A DNA stretch of 64,000 bases, from NCBI RefSeq assembly GCF_011927955.1, contig NZ_JAATJN010000001.1, positions 3,410,001 through 3,474,000 of the forward strand, in the 5' to 3' direction. Source of the DNA: Brevibacterium marinum (lineage in GTDB: Bacteria; Actinomycetota; Actinomycetes; Actinomycetales; Brevibacteriaceae). The translations under genes were made by a program, and so were the position numbers. The stretch's first letter is position 1. Every line of letters starts with the position of its first letter. A model generated the notes under the pieces. That model did not search any database, had not been told where the DNA came from, and worked only from the letters and a program-made list of their open reading frames with translations. Shown in pieces: positions 25,424 through 35,794 of this stretch.

Positions 25424-27472
25424 ATGCCAAAAGTCATCCGCGAAGTCCCCTCCGACGCCATCAAGACCAGCCGCATCGGTGCCTTCCTCACCTGGGTCAA
25501 TGCCAAGTTCGGGTGCTCGTTTGCTTGCTGGGAGGATCTCTACACCTGGTCGATCACCGACATCGAGGACTTCTGGGAATCCGTGTGGGAGTACTTCGAG
25601 GTGAAGTCCCACAGCCCGTATACCTCGGTGCTCGAGGAGCGCGTGATGCCTCACGCCCAGTGGTTCACCGGAGCAACGCTGAACTACACCGAGCACTCGC
25701 TCGGTGCCGAGTCACAGGCCGATGATGCGGCTGTGACCGCGGTGTCCCAGACACGAGAGGACTTCACACTCACCTTCGCCGAGCTGCGTGCCGAGGTCGC
25801 ACGCGTTCGTGCCGGACTCAAGTCCTTGGGCGTCGGCAAGGGCGACCGGGTCGTCGGGTATCTGCCCAACCAGCCCGAGGCGCTCGTCGCGTTCCTCGCC
25901 GCCGCCAGTCTCGGCGCGATATGGGCCAGCTGCGCACCTGAGTTCGGCACCCAGTCCGTCATCGACCGCTTCAGCCAGGTCGAACCCACGGTGCTGCTCG
26001 CGATCGGCGGATACATGTACGGTGACAAAACCGTCGACCGCGGTGCCGAACTCGCCGAGGTCGTCGCCGCGTTGCCGAGTCTCACCCACCTCGTGTCCGT
26101 CGACTACGGGGACTTCACCCTCGGCGAGGGGCTGCGCGAACGGTTCACGTCTGGGGTTGGACTCGACCACCCGGTCGACGTCGTGGATTATGCGGACCTC
26201 GGGGCCACCTCGGCGGACGCGACGGACACGGCCACCTCGACGGGGGAAGACCTCGAGTTCGAACCGGTCGACTTCGACCATCCGCTGTTCATCCTCTTCT
26301 CCTCCGGCACCACCGGCAAGCCCAAGGCCATCGTCCACAGCCACGGCGGCATCCTGCTCGAGACGCTGAAGAACCACAGCTTCCACTTCGACCTGGGACC
26401 GGGCAGCCAGTTCTGCTGGTTCTCCACCACCGCATGGATGATGTGGAACGCCCTCGTCGGCGGGCTGGTCGTCGGATCATCGATCGTCATGATCGACGGC
26501 AACCCCAACTTTCCCGATCCCAAGGAACTCTGGCGCATCGCCGCGAACACCGAGGCCACACTCATGGGTGTCGCACCCGGTGCGATCATGTCCGCCCGCA
26601 AGGCCGGGTTCAATCCCACCGAGGAATTCGACCTCTCGACGATCTCCCAGTTCGGCGCCGCCGGCGCACCCCTTCCGGCCGAGGGCTACGAATGGGTGAT
26701 CGACCAGTTCGGACCCGAGGTGCTGCTGAATGTGGGGTGTGGGGGCACCGATGTATGCACCGGCATCCTCCAAGCCTCACCACTGTCACCCGTGTATTCG
26801 GGCGAAATGTCGGGAGCCTCCCTCGGCTTCGCCGCCACCGCCTTCGACTCGGAGGGCAACGAGGTGCTCGATGATCTGGGCGAACTCGTCATCATCCAGC
26901 CGACACCGTCCATGCCCGTGACCTTCTGGGGCGAGAACGGTGATGCCCGGTATGAGGCGGCGTACTTCGACAAATACCCCGGCATCTGGCGCCACGGCGA
27001 CTGGGCGAAGTTCACCACCGGCGGCGGGGTCGTCGTCACCGGCCGCTCCGACGCCACCCTCAACCGCGGCGGAGTCCGACTGGGCACCGCAGACTTCTAT
27101 ACCGTCCTCGACGCTCTCCCCGAGGTGACCGATGCCCTGGTCATCCACCTCGAGGATCCCGACGGCGGGATGGGCGAACTCGTCCTCTTCGTCCAGTGCG
27201 AACCCGGAGTGACTTTCACACCCGAGCTGTCCACTCGGATCCGCGCTGCTTTGAAGAAGCGGCTATCGCCCCGGCACACCCCCGACGAGGTGGTCCCAGT
27301 GACCCGGATTCCGCTGGGGCGGACGGGCAAGAAGCTCGAGGTCCCGGTCAAACGCATCGTCCAAGGTGCCACCGCCGATTCGGTGGCGAGCGCCGGAGCC
27401 CTGCAGGACCCTCGTTCCCTCGATGAGTATGTGGAGTATGCGCGGACGCGGCAGTCGACGGTGAACGCATGA
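25424..27472 (+). CDS. Acetoacetate--CoA ligase family protein
   Basis: A 682-residue ANL-family ligase with the long N-terminal domain typical of acetoacetyl-CoA synthetases (FLTWVNAKFGCSFACWEDLY; PHAQWFTGATLNYTEH). Core motifs are FILFSSGTTGKPKAIVHSHG, GCGGTDVC, and GRSDATLNRGGVRLGTADFY, with C-terminal PLGRTGKKLEVPVKRI carrying the catalytic Lys. Start ATG at 25424 has GAGGAA 7 bases upstream, right after the hydratase stop. Family members activate acetoacetate or other short beta-keto acids. A second ligase in the operon may activate a keto-acid side product or a different entry substrate. Its stop overlaps the next start. Confidence 0.85.
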   Translation: MPKVIREVPSDAIKTSRIGAFLTWVNAKFGCSFACWEDLYTWSITDIEDFWESVWEYFEVKSHSPYTSVLEERVMPHAQWFTGATLNYTEHSLGAESQADDAAVTAVSQTREDFTLTFAELRAEVARVRAGLKSLGVGKGDRVVGYLPNQPEALVAFLAAASLGAIWASCAPEFGTQSVIDRFSQVEPTVLLAIGGYMYGDKTVDRGAELAEVVAALPSLTHLVSVDYGDFTLGEGLRERFTSGVGLDHPVDVVDYADLGATSADATDTATSTGEDLEFEPVDFDHPLFILFSSGTTGKPKAIVHSHGGILLETLKNHSFHFDLGPGSQFCWFSTTAWMMWNALVGGLVVGSSIVMIDGNPNFPDPKELWRIAANTEATLMGVAPGAIMSARKAGFNPTEEFDLSTISQFGAAGAPLPAEGYEWVIDQFGPEVLLNVGCGGTDVCTGILQASPLSPVYSGEMSGASLGFAATAFDSEGNEVLDDLGELVIIQPTPSMPVTFWGENGDARYEAAYFDKYPGIWRHGDWAKFTTGGGVVVTGRSDATLNRGGVRLGTADFYTVLDALPEVTDALVIHLEDPDGGMGELVLFVQCEPGVTFTPELSTRIRAALKKRLSPRHTPDEVVPVTRIPLGRTGKKLEVPVKRIVQGATADSVASAGALQDPRSLDEYVEYARTRQSTVNA

Positions 27473-28434
27473 GCACCATCGCGATCATCGGCACCGGAGT
27501 CATCGGTGCCGCCTGGGCCACCGGGTTCCTCGCCGCTGGGCACACAGTCACGGCCTTCGATCCGGCGCCTGGCGCCGAAGCCCGACTTCGTGAGCAGGTG
27601 TCGACCTTCGTCGGCGAGGCGGGCGCGGCGGCCGCATCAGCGGGTGGCGATTCGTCGACTGCCGCTGCGGCCACCACCCCTTCATCGGACGAACTCACCT
27701 TCGCACCCAGCCTCGCCGAGGCGGTCGCCGATGCTGATTTCGTGCAGGAGAACGGGCCGGAACGCCTCGAGGTCAAACAGGCGATGCTCGCAGAGATCGA
27801 CGCCGCGGCACCTGCATCCGCGGTCATCGCCTCCTCGACCTCCGGATTCTCCCCCAGCCAATTGAACGCACATGCGACGAAGGCTCCGGGACGCATCATC
27901 GTCGGTCATCCCTTCAACCCGGCCCACCTGGTCCCCCTGGTCGAGGTCGTACCCTCAACGGGCACCTCGGCGACGGTCGTCGATCGTGCACTGGAGGTCT
28001 ACCGGGCGATCGGGAAGAAGCCGATCCTCGTGCGCGCCGAGCTGCCCGGCCATGTGGCCAACCGACTCCAGGCCGCGATGTGGCAGGAAGCGTATTCGCT
28101 CGTCGATCGTGGAGTCGTGTCCGTGACCGACATCGACACGGCGATCTCCTCCGGGCCGGGCCTGCGGTGGGCGATCCTCGGACCGCTGGCCCAACAGTCC
28201 CTGTCCGGTGGTGCCGGCGGTATGCGGCACGTGCTCGACCATCTGGGGCCACCGCAGGAGGTGTGGATGCACGACCTCGAGCAGGTCCACCTCGGCGAGG
28301 ATCTCAAGGAGAAGCTCATCTCCGGAGTCGACGAGGAACTCGACGGGCGTGACCCGGCGGTGCTGGCCAAGCAGCGCGACGACATGCTCCTCGAAATCAT
28401 CGCCCTCAAACGCAAGTACGGCGAACTGCCGTAA
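27469..28434 (+). CDS. 3-hydroxyacyl-CoA dehydrogenase family protein
   Basis: A 321-residue NAD-dependent dehydrogenase. It has the Rossmann motif IIGTGVIGAAWATGFLAAG at the start and the family motif GHPFNPAHLVPLVEVVP with the catalytic His, then a helical C-terminal domain. A low-complexity Ala/Ser/Thr insertion lies near residues 45-65. Proteins of this type include 3-hydroxybutyryl-CoA-type and L-carnitine dehydrogenases. In this operon the simplest role is oxidation of the 3-hydroxyacyl-CoA made by the hydratase to a beta-ketoacyl-CoA, the substrate type of the following hydrolase. Confidence 0.85.
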   Translation: MSTIAIIGTGVIGAAWATGFLAAGHTVTAFDPAPGAEARLREQVSTFVGEAGAAAASAGGDSSTAAAATTPSSDELTFAPSLAEAVADADFVQENGPERLEVKQAMLAEIDAAAPASAVIASSTSGFSPSQLNAHATKAPGRIIVGHPFNPAHLVPLVEVVPSTGTSATVVDRALEVYRAIGKKPILVRAELPGHVANRLQAAMWQEAYSLVDRGVVSVTDIDTAISSGPGLRWAILGPLAQQSLSGGAGGMRHVLDHLGPPQEVWMHDLEQVHLGEDLKEKLISGVDEELDGRDPAVLAKQRDDMLLEIIALKRKYGELP

Positions 28435-28498
28435 TCCCGACACCATCCCCTCGCCCGCACCCGGGAACTGCGCTCGTCACCATCGAAGAAGGACACCC

Positions 28499-29383
28499 AT
28501 GATCTACCAGCCCAACATCGACCTCTCGACGATCACCGCGATCGACGTGCACACCCATGTCGAGGCCGATGACCACCAGCACACGTCGCTCGATTCCGAG
28601 CTCCTCGACGCCTCGGCGGGGTACTTCCGGGCACCGGTGCCGCGCACACCCACGGTCGACGACCTCGCCGCCTACTACAGGGAGCGCAACATGGCCGCGG
28701 TGATCTTCACCGTCGACGCCACGACCGCGCTGGGCGGGCATCCCCCTGTGTCGTCGGAGATGATCGCGCAGAAGGCCGCCGAGCACAATGACGTCCTCAT
28801 CCCCTTCGGCTCCGTCGATCCCCACAACGTCGCCGAGGCGGTCGCCCGGATCCAGGACCTCGCCGTCAACTACGGGGTCAGGGGCATGAAATTCCACCCG
28901 AGCCTGCAGGACTTCGACCCCAGCGAACGCAGGTACTACCCGATCTACGAGGCCTGCGCACAGCACGGGCTCGTCGCACTGTTCCACACGGGGCAGACGG
29001 GAATCGGCGCCGGACTGCCCGGAGGTCGCGGCATCAAGCTGCGCTACTCAGACCCGATGCTGCTCGACGATGTGGCCGCGGATTTGCCGGAGCTGACGAT
29101 GATCTTCGCCCACCCCTCGGTGCCCTGGGCCGATGCCTCGATCTCGATCGCCACGCACAAGGCCAACGTCTACATCGACCTCTCCGGCTGGTCCCCGAAG
29201 TACTTCCCACCACAACTGACCCGGGCGATCGGGTCAATGCTGAAGACCAAGACGCTCTTCGGCTCCGACTTCCCACTCATCACCCCCGAACGCTGGATCA
29301 ACGACTTCGAAGCCCTGGGCATCAAGGAAGAAGCCGTGCCGCTGATCATGAAGGAGAATGCTGTACGAGTGCTGGGGTTGTGA
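28499..29383 (+). CDS. Amidohydrolase-family metal enzyme, 4-hydroxyphenyl-beta-ketoacyl-CoA hydrolase-like
   Basis: A 294-residue amidohydrolase-2 family TIM-barrel protein. Metal or active-site features are DVHTHVE near residue 15, GMKFHPSLQDF, LFHTGQTG, MIFAHPSVPW and LFGSDFPLITPERW. Enzymes of this type (CouO of the Rhodococcus coumarate pathway) cleave aryl-beta-ketoacyl-CoA hydrolytically to an aromatic acid and acetyl-CoA. Following a ligase, hydratase and dehydrogenase, this completes a CouL/M/N/O-like side-chain pathway. The start ATG at 28499 has AAGGA upstream. It is the last gene of the operon. The reaction is inferred from family and order. Confidence 0.75.
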   Translation: MIYQPNIDLSTITAIDVHTHVEADDHQHTSLDSELLDASAGYFRAPVPRTPTVDDLAAYYRERNMAAVIFTVDATTALGGHPPVSSEMIAQKAAEHNDVLIPFGSVDPHNVAEAVARIQDLAVNYGVRGMKFHPSLQDFDPSERRYYPIYEACAQHGLVALFHTGQTGIGAGLPGGRGIKLRYSDPMLLDDVAADLPELTMIFAHPSVPWADASISIATHKANVYIDLSGWSPKYFPPQLTRAIGSMLKTKTLFGSDFPLITPERWINDFEALGIKEEAVPLIMKENAVRVLGL

Positions 29384-29394
29384 GAAGGTCATTC

Positions 29395-29409
29395 TGATAC
29401 GTCGTATCA
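29395..29409. promoter_or_regulatory. Short palindrome, role unclear
   Basis: TGATAC-N3-GTATCA lies 12 bases after the hydrolase stop. It could be an operator for a gene downstream or a chance palindrome. Confidence 0.25.
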
Positions 29410-29586
29410 ACGCGTGAAATCAGCCATGAGCATCGATTCCGCCCGGAGGTCGGCTCACGCACTCGGTTGGGAGATCCTCTGAAATCTCTGCGATCAGGCT
29501 CGTATTCCGTTCCATGTCTGTTCGCGCGCGACGAGCCAGGCGTAGACTCAACATGACTTCCCACTCCATCGCGAAGGGTGATCATC

Positions 29587-29772
29587 GTGCCGATCGAAGA
29601 CGGTATGCGCAACGCCACCAAGAACCTCGACAAGGCTGCCGAAGCGGCGCCGACCTCCCACGTCGAACATGCCACCGACCATGAGAAGAAGCGGGAAGAC
29701 GCCGACGAACGCACACGCAGTGACGACCAGGATCGCGAGACCGAAGAACCGGACGACGATTCCGAGGGCTGA
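29587..29772 (+). CDS. Small acidic hydrophilic protein, 61 aa
   Basis: A 61-residue protein, strongly charged and probably disordered (DHEKKREDADERTRSDDQD). No known domain is recognised. I chose the GTG at 29587 because GAAGGG lies about 8 bases upstream; another GTG lies 9 bases earlier. Its composition and the site before it suggest a real gene rather than a shadow. It resembles in style, not sequence, the other small acidic proteins at 37.9 and 39.4 kb. Confidence 0.55.
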   Translation: MPIEDGMRNATKNLDKAAEAAPTSHVEHATDHEKKREDADERTRSDDQDRETEEPDDDSEG

Positions 29773-29788
29773 GGTCTCCACCGAGGTC

Positions 29789-30547
29789 TCAGAACTGGAT
29801 GCCGCGGGTGAGTGCACCATCGATCAGGAGGTTCGCTCCCGAGGTTCGACTCGACAGCGGACTCGAGAGGAAGACGACGCTCGCGGCCGTCTCCTCCGGA
29901 GTTCCCATCCTTCCCGTGGGGTTGAGCCCCATCGCGAACGAGAACAGTTCCGGATCACTCGTTTCGATCCCCGGCCAGACACCGTTCTCGTGATAGGTGT
30001 TGCCCGGCGACACCGTATTCACCCTGACGCCCTTGTCAGCCAGACTGAGAGCCAGTCCAGCCATGTACCCGATGATCGCGGTCTTCATCGTCCCGTAGGG
30101 CCCGGAGGCGAAGTCCGCTTCCCGACCCGAAACGCTGGAGATGGAGATCAGCGAGGCCACATCGCTGCTCTCCAGGTACGGGATCGTCGCCTTCGACAGG
30201 TGCACCGTCCCCATCATGTCGACGTTGAATGACTCGTGCCAGTTCTCCTCGGTGTCCGGGATCGCCAGCGCACTGACACTGTTGACGACCATGTCGATGC
30301 CGCCGAACTCCGCCACCGTGGCTTCGACCCATGCCGTCAGCGCGTCACCGTCCTGAACGTCGAGGACCGTGCCGGTGACCGGCGCATTCGCGGACAGCGT
30401 CTCCTCCGCCTCGGCGACTTCCGCCGCATTCCGTGCGCAGAAGGCAGCATTGGCCCCTTCGGCAAGGAACGCCTCGACGATGGCGCGTCCGATGCCTCGC
30501 GTGCCTCCGGTGACCATCGCGGTCTTCCCGCTGATCTTCAAGTCCAC
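29789..30547 (-). CDS. SDR family oxidoreductase
   Basis: A 252-residue classical SDR: TGGTRGIGRAI nucleotide-binding motif near residue 14, NSVSA in place of the NAG motif, catalytic Ser in ISSVSG, and YGTMK catalytic pair. The C-terminus is TSGANLLIDGALTRGIQF. Some SDRs with a similar end act on aromatic or alicyclic substrates, but the substrate cannot be assigned. It lies 30 bases downstream of the acetamidase-like gene on the same strand, so they probably form a two-gene operon. Confidence 0.85.
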   Translation of the reverse strand: MDLKISGKTAMVTGGTRGIGRAIVEAFLAEGANAAFCARNAAEVAEAEETLSANAPVTGTVLDVQDGDALTAWVEATVAEFGGIDMVVNSVSALAIPDTEENWHESFNVDMMGTVHLSKATIPYLESSDVASLISISSVSGREADFASGPYGTMKTAIIGYMAGLALSLADKGVRVNTVSPGNTYHENGVWPGIETSDPELFSFAMGLNPTGRMGTPEETAASVVFLSSPLSSRTSGANLLIDGALTRGIQF

Positions 30548-30577
30548 GGCATTCCCCTTCTTCTCAGCGTCCAGCTG

Positions 30578-31579
30578 CTACATCATCGACCGGGCGCGAT
30601 CGCGCAGGTCCGCGTGGAGACCTCCGAAGGCACTGCGCTCGGGAAGCAGGGATTTCGCGATCTTCGTCACGACGCTGTAGTTGGTGTCGACCACGTTGGC
30701 GACCGGCACCAGGGAAATCTGCGTCAGCAGCTGATAGGCGTCCATCGTCTCCAGCTCGAAGAGTTCGCCGAGCCAGCCGATCATCTGCACCTGCGAGATC
30801 CTCCACGAATCCTCCATCGGCCGCGAGGACCCCACGATCATCCAATGGTCGTCGGTTTCCAGCCGGGGCCAGGCGGGGCCACCGCCCTTGATGAGGTCGA
30901 CGATCACGGTGGAGTTCATGGCACCCTCGACGGCGGTCCCACAAGCTTCGCCTTCGCCTTGCCTGTAGTGCCCGTCTCCGAGTGAGAACAGCGCACCGTC
31001 GACGTTGACCCTGAAATACGCCGTGGCGCCGACCTTCATCTCGGGCGTGTCCATGTTTCCGCCGAACCGTTCGGGAGTCAGCGAGGAATGAACCTCTCCA
31101 CCGGCCGGGGCCACACCAACGGTGCCGAGCATGGGTTCGAGCGGCAGCGCCAGCTCGAAATCTCCATGCCGTGCCTGGAACCCCACAGTCTGCGCTGCCG
31201 AATCGATCTCGTAGATCCACGCGGCTTCCGGCAGAGCATCGTGGAGGAGGCTCGTCCTGTCCGTCATCGTCAGTCCGCCGAAGAACGGGATCGTGGCCGA
31301 GGCTCCCCAGCTCCGGGCCGGGCTGAGATCGACGATGTGGATCGCGAGCGTGTCACCGGGTTCGGCGCCGTCGACGAAGAACGGGCCCGTCTGCGGATTG
31401 AGGAACCTCGGGTCGAGTCTGCTGCTCGGCACATCCATCGCCGAGGTGATCGCATTGTTGAATGCGTCCTCTGACCACAGTCGCAGGGCAGTTCCCGGTC
31501 GGATGGTGGCGACCGGTTGCGAACCGCCGAAGGTGTAAACGAACTGATCGCGCTCAGGAGCAAAGTCGAGGACGTCCAT
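30578..31579 (-). CDS. Acetamidase/formamidase family protein
   Basis: A 333-residue protein with the FmdA/AmdA layout: DPRFLNPQTGPFFVDGAEPGD near residue 55, a central Gly-rich part, and the highly typical GDGHYRQGEGEACGTAVEG. Family members hydrolyse short amides to ammonia and the acid in the cytoplasm. I chose the ATG at 31579, which gives a normal family N-terminus; the frame is open for a further ~90 bases upstream but that part does not look coding. It is divergent from the PAP2 gene and upstream of the SDR. Confidence 0.85.
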   Translation of the reverse strand: MDVLDFAPERDQFVYTFGGSQPVATIRPGTALRLWSEDAFNNAITSAMDVPSSRLDPRFLNPQTGPFFVDGAEPGDTLAIHIVDLSPARSWGASATIPFFGGLTMTDRTSLLHDALPEAAWIYEIDSAAQTVGFQARHGDFELALPLEPMLGTVGVAPAGGEVHSSLTPERFGGNMDTPEMKVGATAYFRVNVDGALFSLGDGHYRQGEGEACGTAVEGAMNSTVIVDLIKGGGPAWPRLETDDHWMIVGSSRPMEDSWRISQVQMIGWLGELFELETMDAYQLLTQISLVPVANVVDTNYSVVTKIAKSLLPERSAFGGLHADLRDRARSMM

Positions 31580-31705
31580 ACTTGATTCTACGTGATCTGC
31601 GACACAAGGCCAACGGTTCGGATCATTCGGCAGGATACGCCGCAGCGGGCGCCGCGACGCAGCTGGGTCCACGTCGAGACGTCTTAACGACTAGAATCAA
31701 CTCTG

Positions 31706-32470
31706 ATGGCTGTCGATACGCATAGGACGCCTGATGCTCCGACCGGTGATCCCTCCGGTCGTGACCGAACACAGGCTGAGGGCAGGGGATGGCTGTATCG
31801 GGCAACCTCGATTTGGGCATTGGCGATCGGATTCATCGCGGTGACCATCATCGCCGCCGGCCCCATGCGGGTCTTCGACTACACGCTCAATCGGCGCTGG
31901 CTCTACCTCTTCAACCCTGATCTGGTGTGGTTCGCCCAGAATGTTCTCGACAGTATCGCAGGTCAAGCGGTTTGTCTGCCCGTTTTGGCGATCGTGGCCA
32001 TCGTGCTCTCACGCCGCACCCAGTCCTGGCGTCCGATCGGATTCGCCTTGGCCACCGAGGCGGCTTTCTTCATCGGAGTCGGCGGCCTGAAATTCCTGCT
32101 CGCGCGGCCCGCAACGACTCTGCACGACCCGAGGTTCTTCCAAGGAGGGCTGCTCGAGTTCGGCGACCGCGGGATCAGCTACCCTTCGGGCCACACCTCC
32201 GAGGCGGTGCTCGTCTACGGGGCGGTTGTCTATCTCATCGCCAACTACAGCGGCGCGTCGAGGCAGCTCGTACGAGTTCTGTGCTGGGTGGTGGTCGCGA
32301 TCACCGCGAACTCCGTGGTGGTCTCGTTCCTCCTGGGCTGGCATTGGATCACCGACCTCATCGGTGGGCTCCTCGCCGGTGGTCTGTTCCTGCGCATCCT
32401 GGTGCAGTACGACACCCGTGCGCGCCGCCGGCTGCAACGCCGGGCGAATACGGTGGCAGCTTCACCATGA
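31706..32470 (+). CDS. PAP2 superfamily phosphatase
   Basis: A 254-residue membrane protein with about six helices and the three PAP2 motifs: KFLLARP (phosphatase motif 1), YPSGHTSE (motif 2) and SFLLGWHWITDLIGG (motif 3, catalytic His and Asp). Family members dephosphorylate lipid phosphates such as phosphatidic acid or undecaprenyl pyrophosphate at the outer membrane face. The N-terminal ~30 residues are hydrophilic. Stands alone, divergent from the acetamidase gene. Confidence 0.88.
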   Translation: MAVDTHRTPDAPTGDPSGRDRTQAEGRGWLYRATSIWALAIGFIAVTIIAAGPMRVFDYTLNRRWLYLFNPDLVWFAQNVLDSIAGQAVCLPVLAIVAIVLSRRTQSWRPIGFALATEAAFFIGVGGLKFLLARPATTLHDPRFFQGGLLEFGDRGISYPSGHTSEAVLVYGAVVYLIANYSGASRQLVRVLCWVVVAITANSVVVSFLLGWHWITDLIGGLLAGGLFLRILVQYDTRARRRLQRRANTVAASP

Positions 32471-32483
32471 TTCCTCGCGTGTC

Positions 32484-33098
32484 CTAATCGGTGTGCCGGC
32501 TCGAGGCTGTCTCAGCTGTGCGCTCAAGCCTCCTGCTGAGTTTGAGACCCCGCTGGGCCCAGTCGATCTCACTCCGTGCCCGCGCGGCCAGACCCTCATA
32601 GGCGAACTTTTTGTACTCGATGGTGACTTCACGGTCCTCCTCGGCCGTGACCGCCAGACGACGGTTGAGCATCGGGGACTCGAGGGCCTCGATCGTGGCG
32701 ATCTCGTCTTCCCACACCTTGAGTTCGCCCTGCCAGTGCTCGATGTGCCCGCGAAGGAAATCGCAGATCGCCTCCTGGTCCGCCGACTCCAGATAGGCCG
32801 CCCTCAGGTGTGCGGCATCACGCGTGCGTTGGTACTTCAGCGGAGAGTTCATCCAGTCGAGGAAGGCCCGCTCCCCCGCCTCGGTGGCATGGTAGACACG
32901 GCGCCTGCCGGCGGTCCCACGGGTCTGCTCCTCGGCGACGACGAGTCCTTCTGTCGCCATCTTCCGCAGTTCCGGATAGATCTGCGAATCCGGCGCATGC
33001 CAGACATGGCCGACGGACTGGGAGAATTGCTTGGCCAGCTCGTAACCGGACATCGGCCCGATGCGCAGCAGCGCGAGCAGAGCACTTCGGAGACTCAT
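32484..33098 (-). CDS. PadR-family transcriptional regulator
   Basis: A 204-residue regulator. The N-terminal winged helix is LLALLRIGPMSGYELAKQF with IYPELRKMATEGLV; the C-terminal helices are a Vir-type dimerisation domain (DWMNSPLKYQRTRDAAHLR). PadR proteins often control phenolic-acid genes and lose DNA binding when a phenolic is bound. It lies after the LigM-like gene on the same strand, with a strong hairpin between. It is the best local candidate to bind the ACCTAT-N4-ATAGGT palindromes at 35.6-35.7 kb. Confidence 0.88.
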   Translation of the reverse strand: MSLRSALLALLRIGPMSGYELAKQFSQSVGHVWHAPDSQIYPELRKMATEGLVVAEEQTRGTAGRRRVYHATEAGERAFLDWMNSPLKYQRTRDAAHLRAAYLESADQEAICDFLRGHIEHWQGELKVWEDEIATIEALESPMLNRRLAVTAEEDREVTIEYKKFAYEGLAARARSEIDWAQRGLKLSRRLERTAETASSRHTD

Positions 33099-33126
33099 CG
33101 TGGTTCCCTATCATGCGAATCAGCGA

Positions 33127-33153
33127 GGGGCCCGGGCCTGCTGCCCGGGCCCC
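33127..33153 (-). terminator. GC-rich hairpin between ligM-like and padR genes
   Basis: Perfect 11-base-pair stem (GGGGCCCGGGC) with a 5-base loop, directly after the LigM-like stop. It should reduce read-through from the demethylase genes into the regulator. Confidence 0.65.
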
Positions 33154-33168
33154 CTCAGACTACAGCTC

Positions 33169-35503
<2,335 letters not shown>

Positions 35504-35596
35504 GGGGCGGTTCCTTTCGTGAACACTGCGGTGGGTTCGACGCTGCGGTGGGGTCAGCACTCGGGTCGGTGTGTGAGATCACTCTACGCACATCCG

Positions 35597-35618
35597 TTTA
35601 CCTATGTCCATAGGCAAA
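35597..35618. promoter_or_regulatory. Palindromic operator candidate 1 (ACCTAT-N4-ATAGGC)
   Basis: Contains CCTATG-TC-CATAGG, a perfect 6-base inverted repeat, flanked by TTTA and CAAA. About 95 bases upstream of the MetF-like gene. It shares the ACCTAT-N4-ATAGG core with the site at 35710. Confidence 0.6.
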
Positions 35619-35709
35619 AGAAGTCTTCGGTCACCGTCACTCGGGACACTTGAATGCGCAGAACCATTGCCCGAGCCTCCTGGCGCTGATAATGTGCCTG
35701 ACATCACGC

Positions 35710-35749
35710 TTTACCTATCGTCATAGGTATCTGGACTCATCATAGGTAT
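35710..35749. promoter_or_regulatory. Palindromic operator candidate 2 plus half-site
   Basis: ACCTAT-CGTC-ATAGGT, a perfect 6-base inverted repeat, followed 12 bases later by a half-site CATAGGTAT. Located 46-85 bases upstream of the aromatic-acid transporter start. Likely bound by the PadR regulator of this locus, but that is inference. Confidence 0.6.
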
Positions 35750-35794
35750 CCGCACCGTCGCGGATGCCGCCCCATCACAGAATCGGAGCACGCG

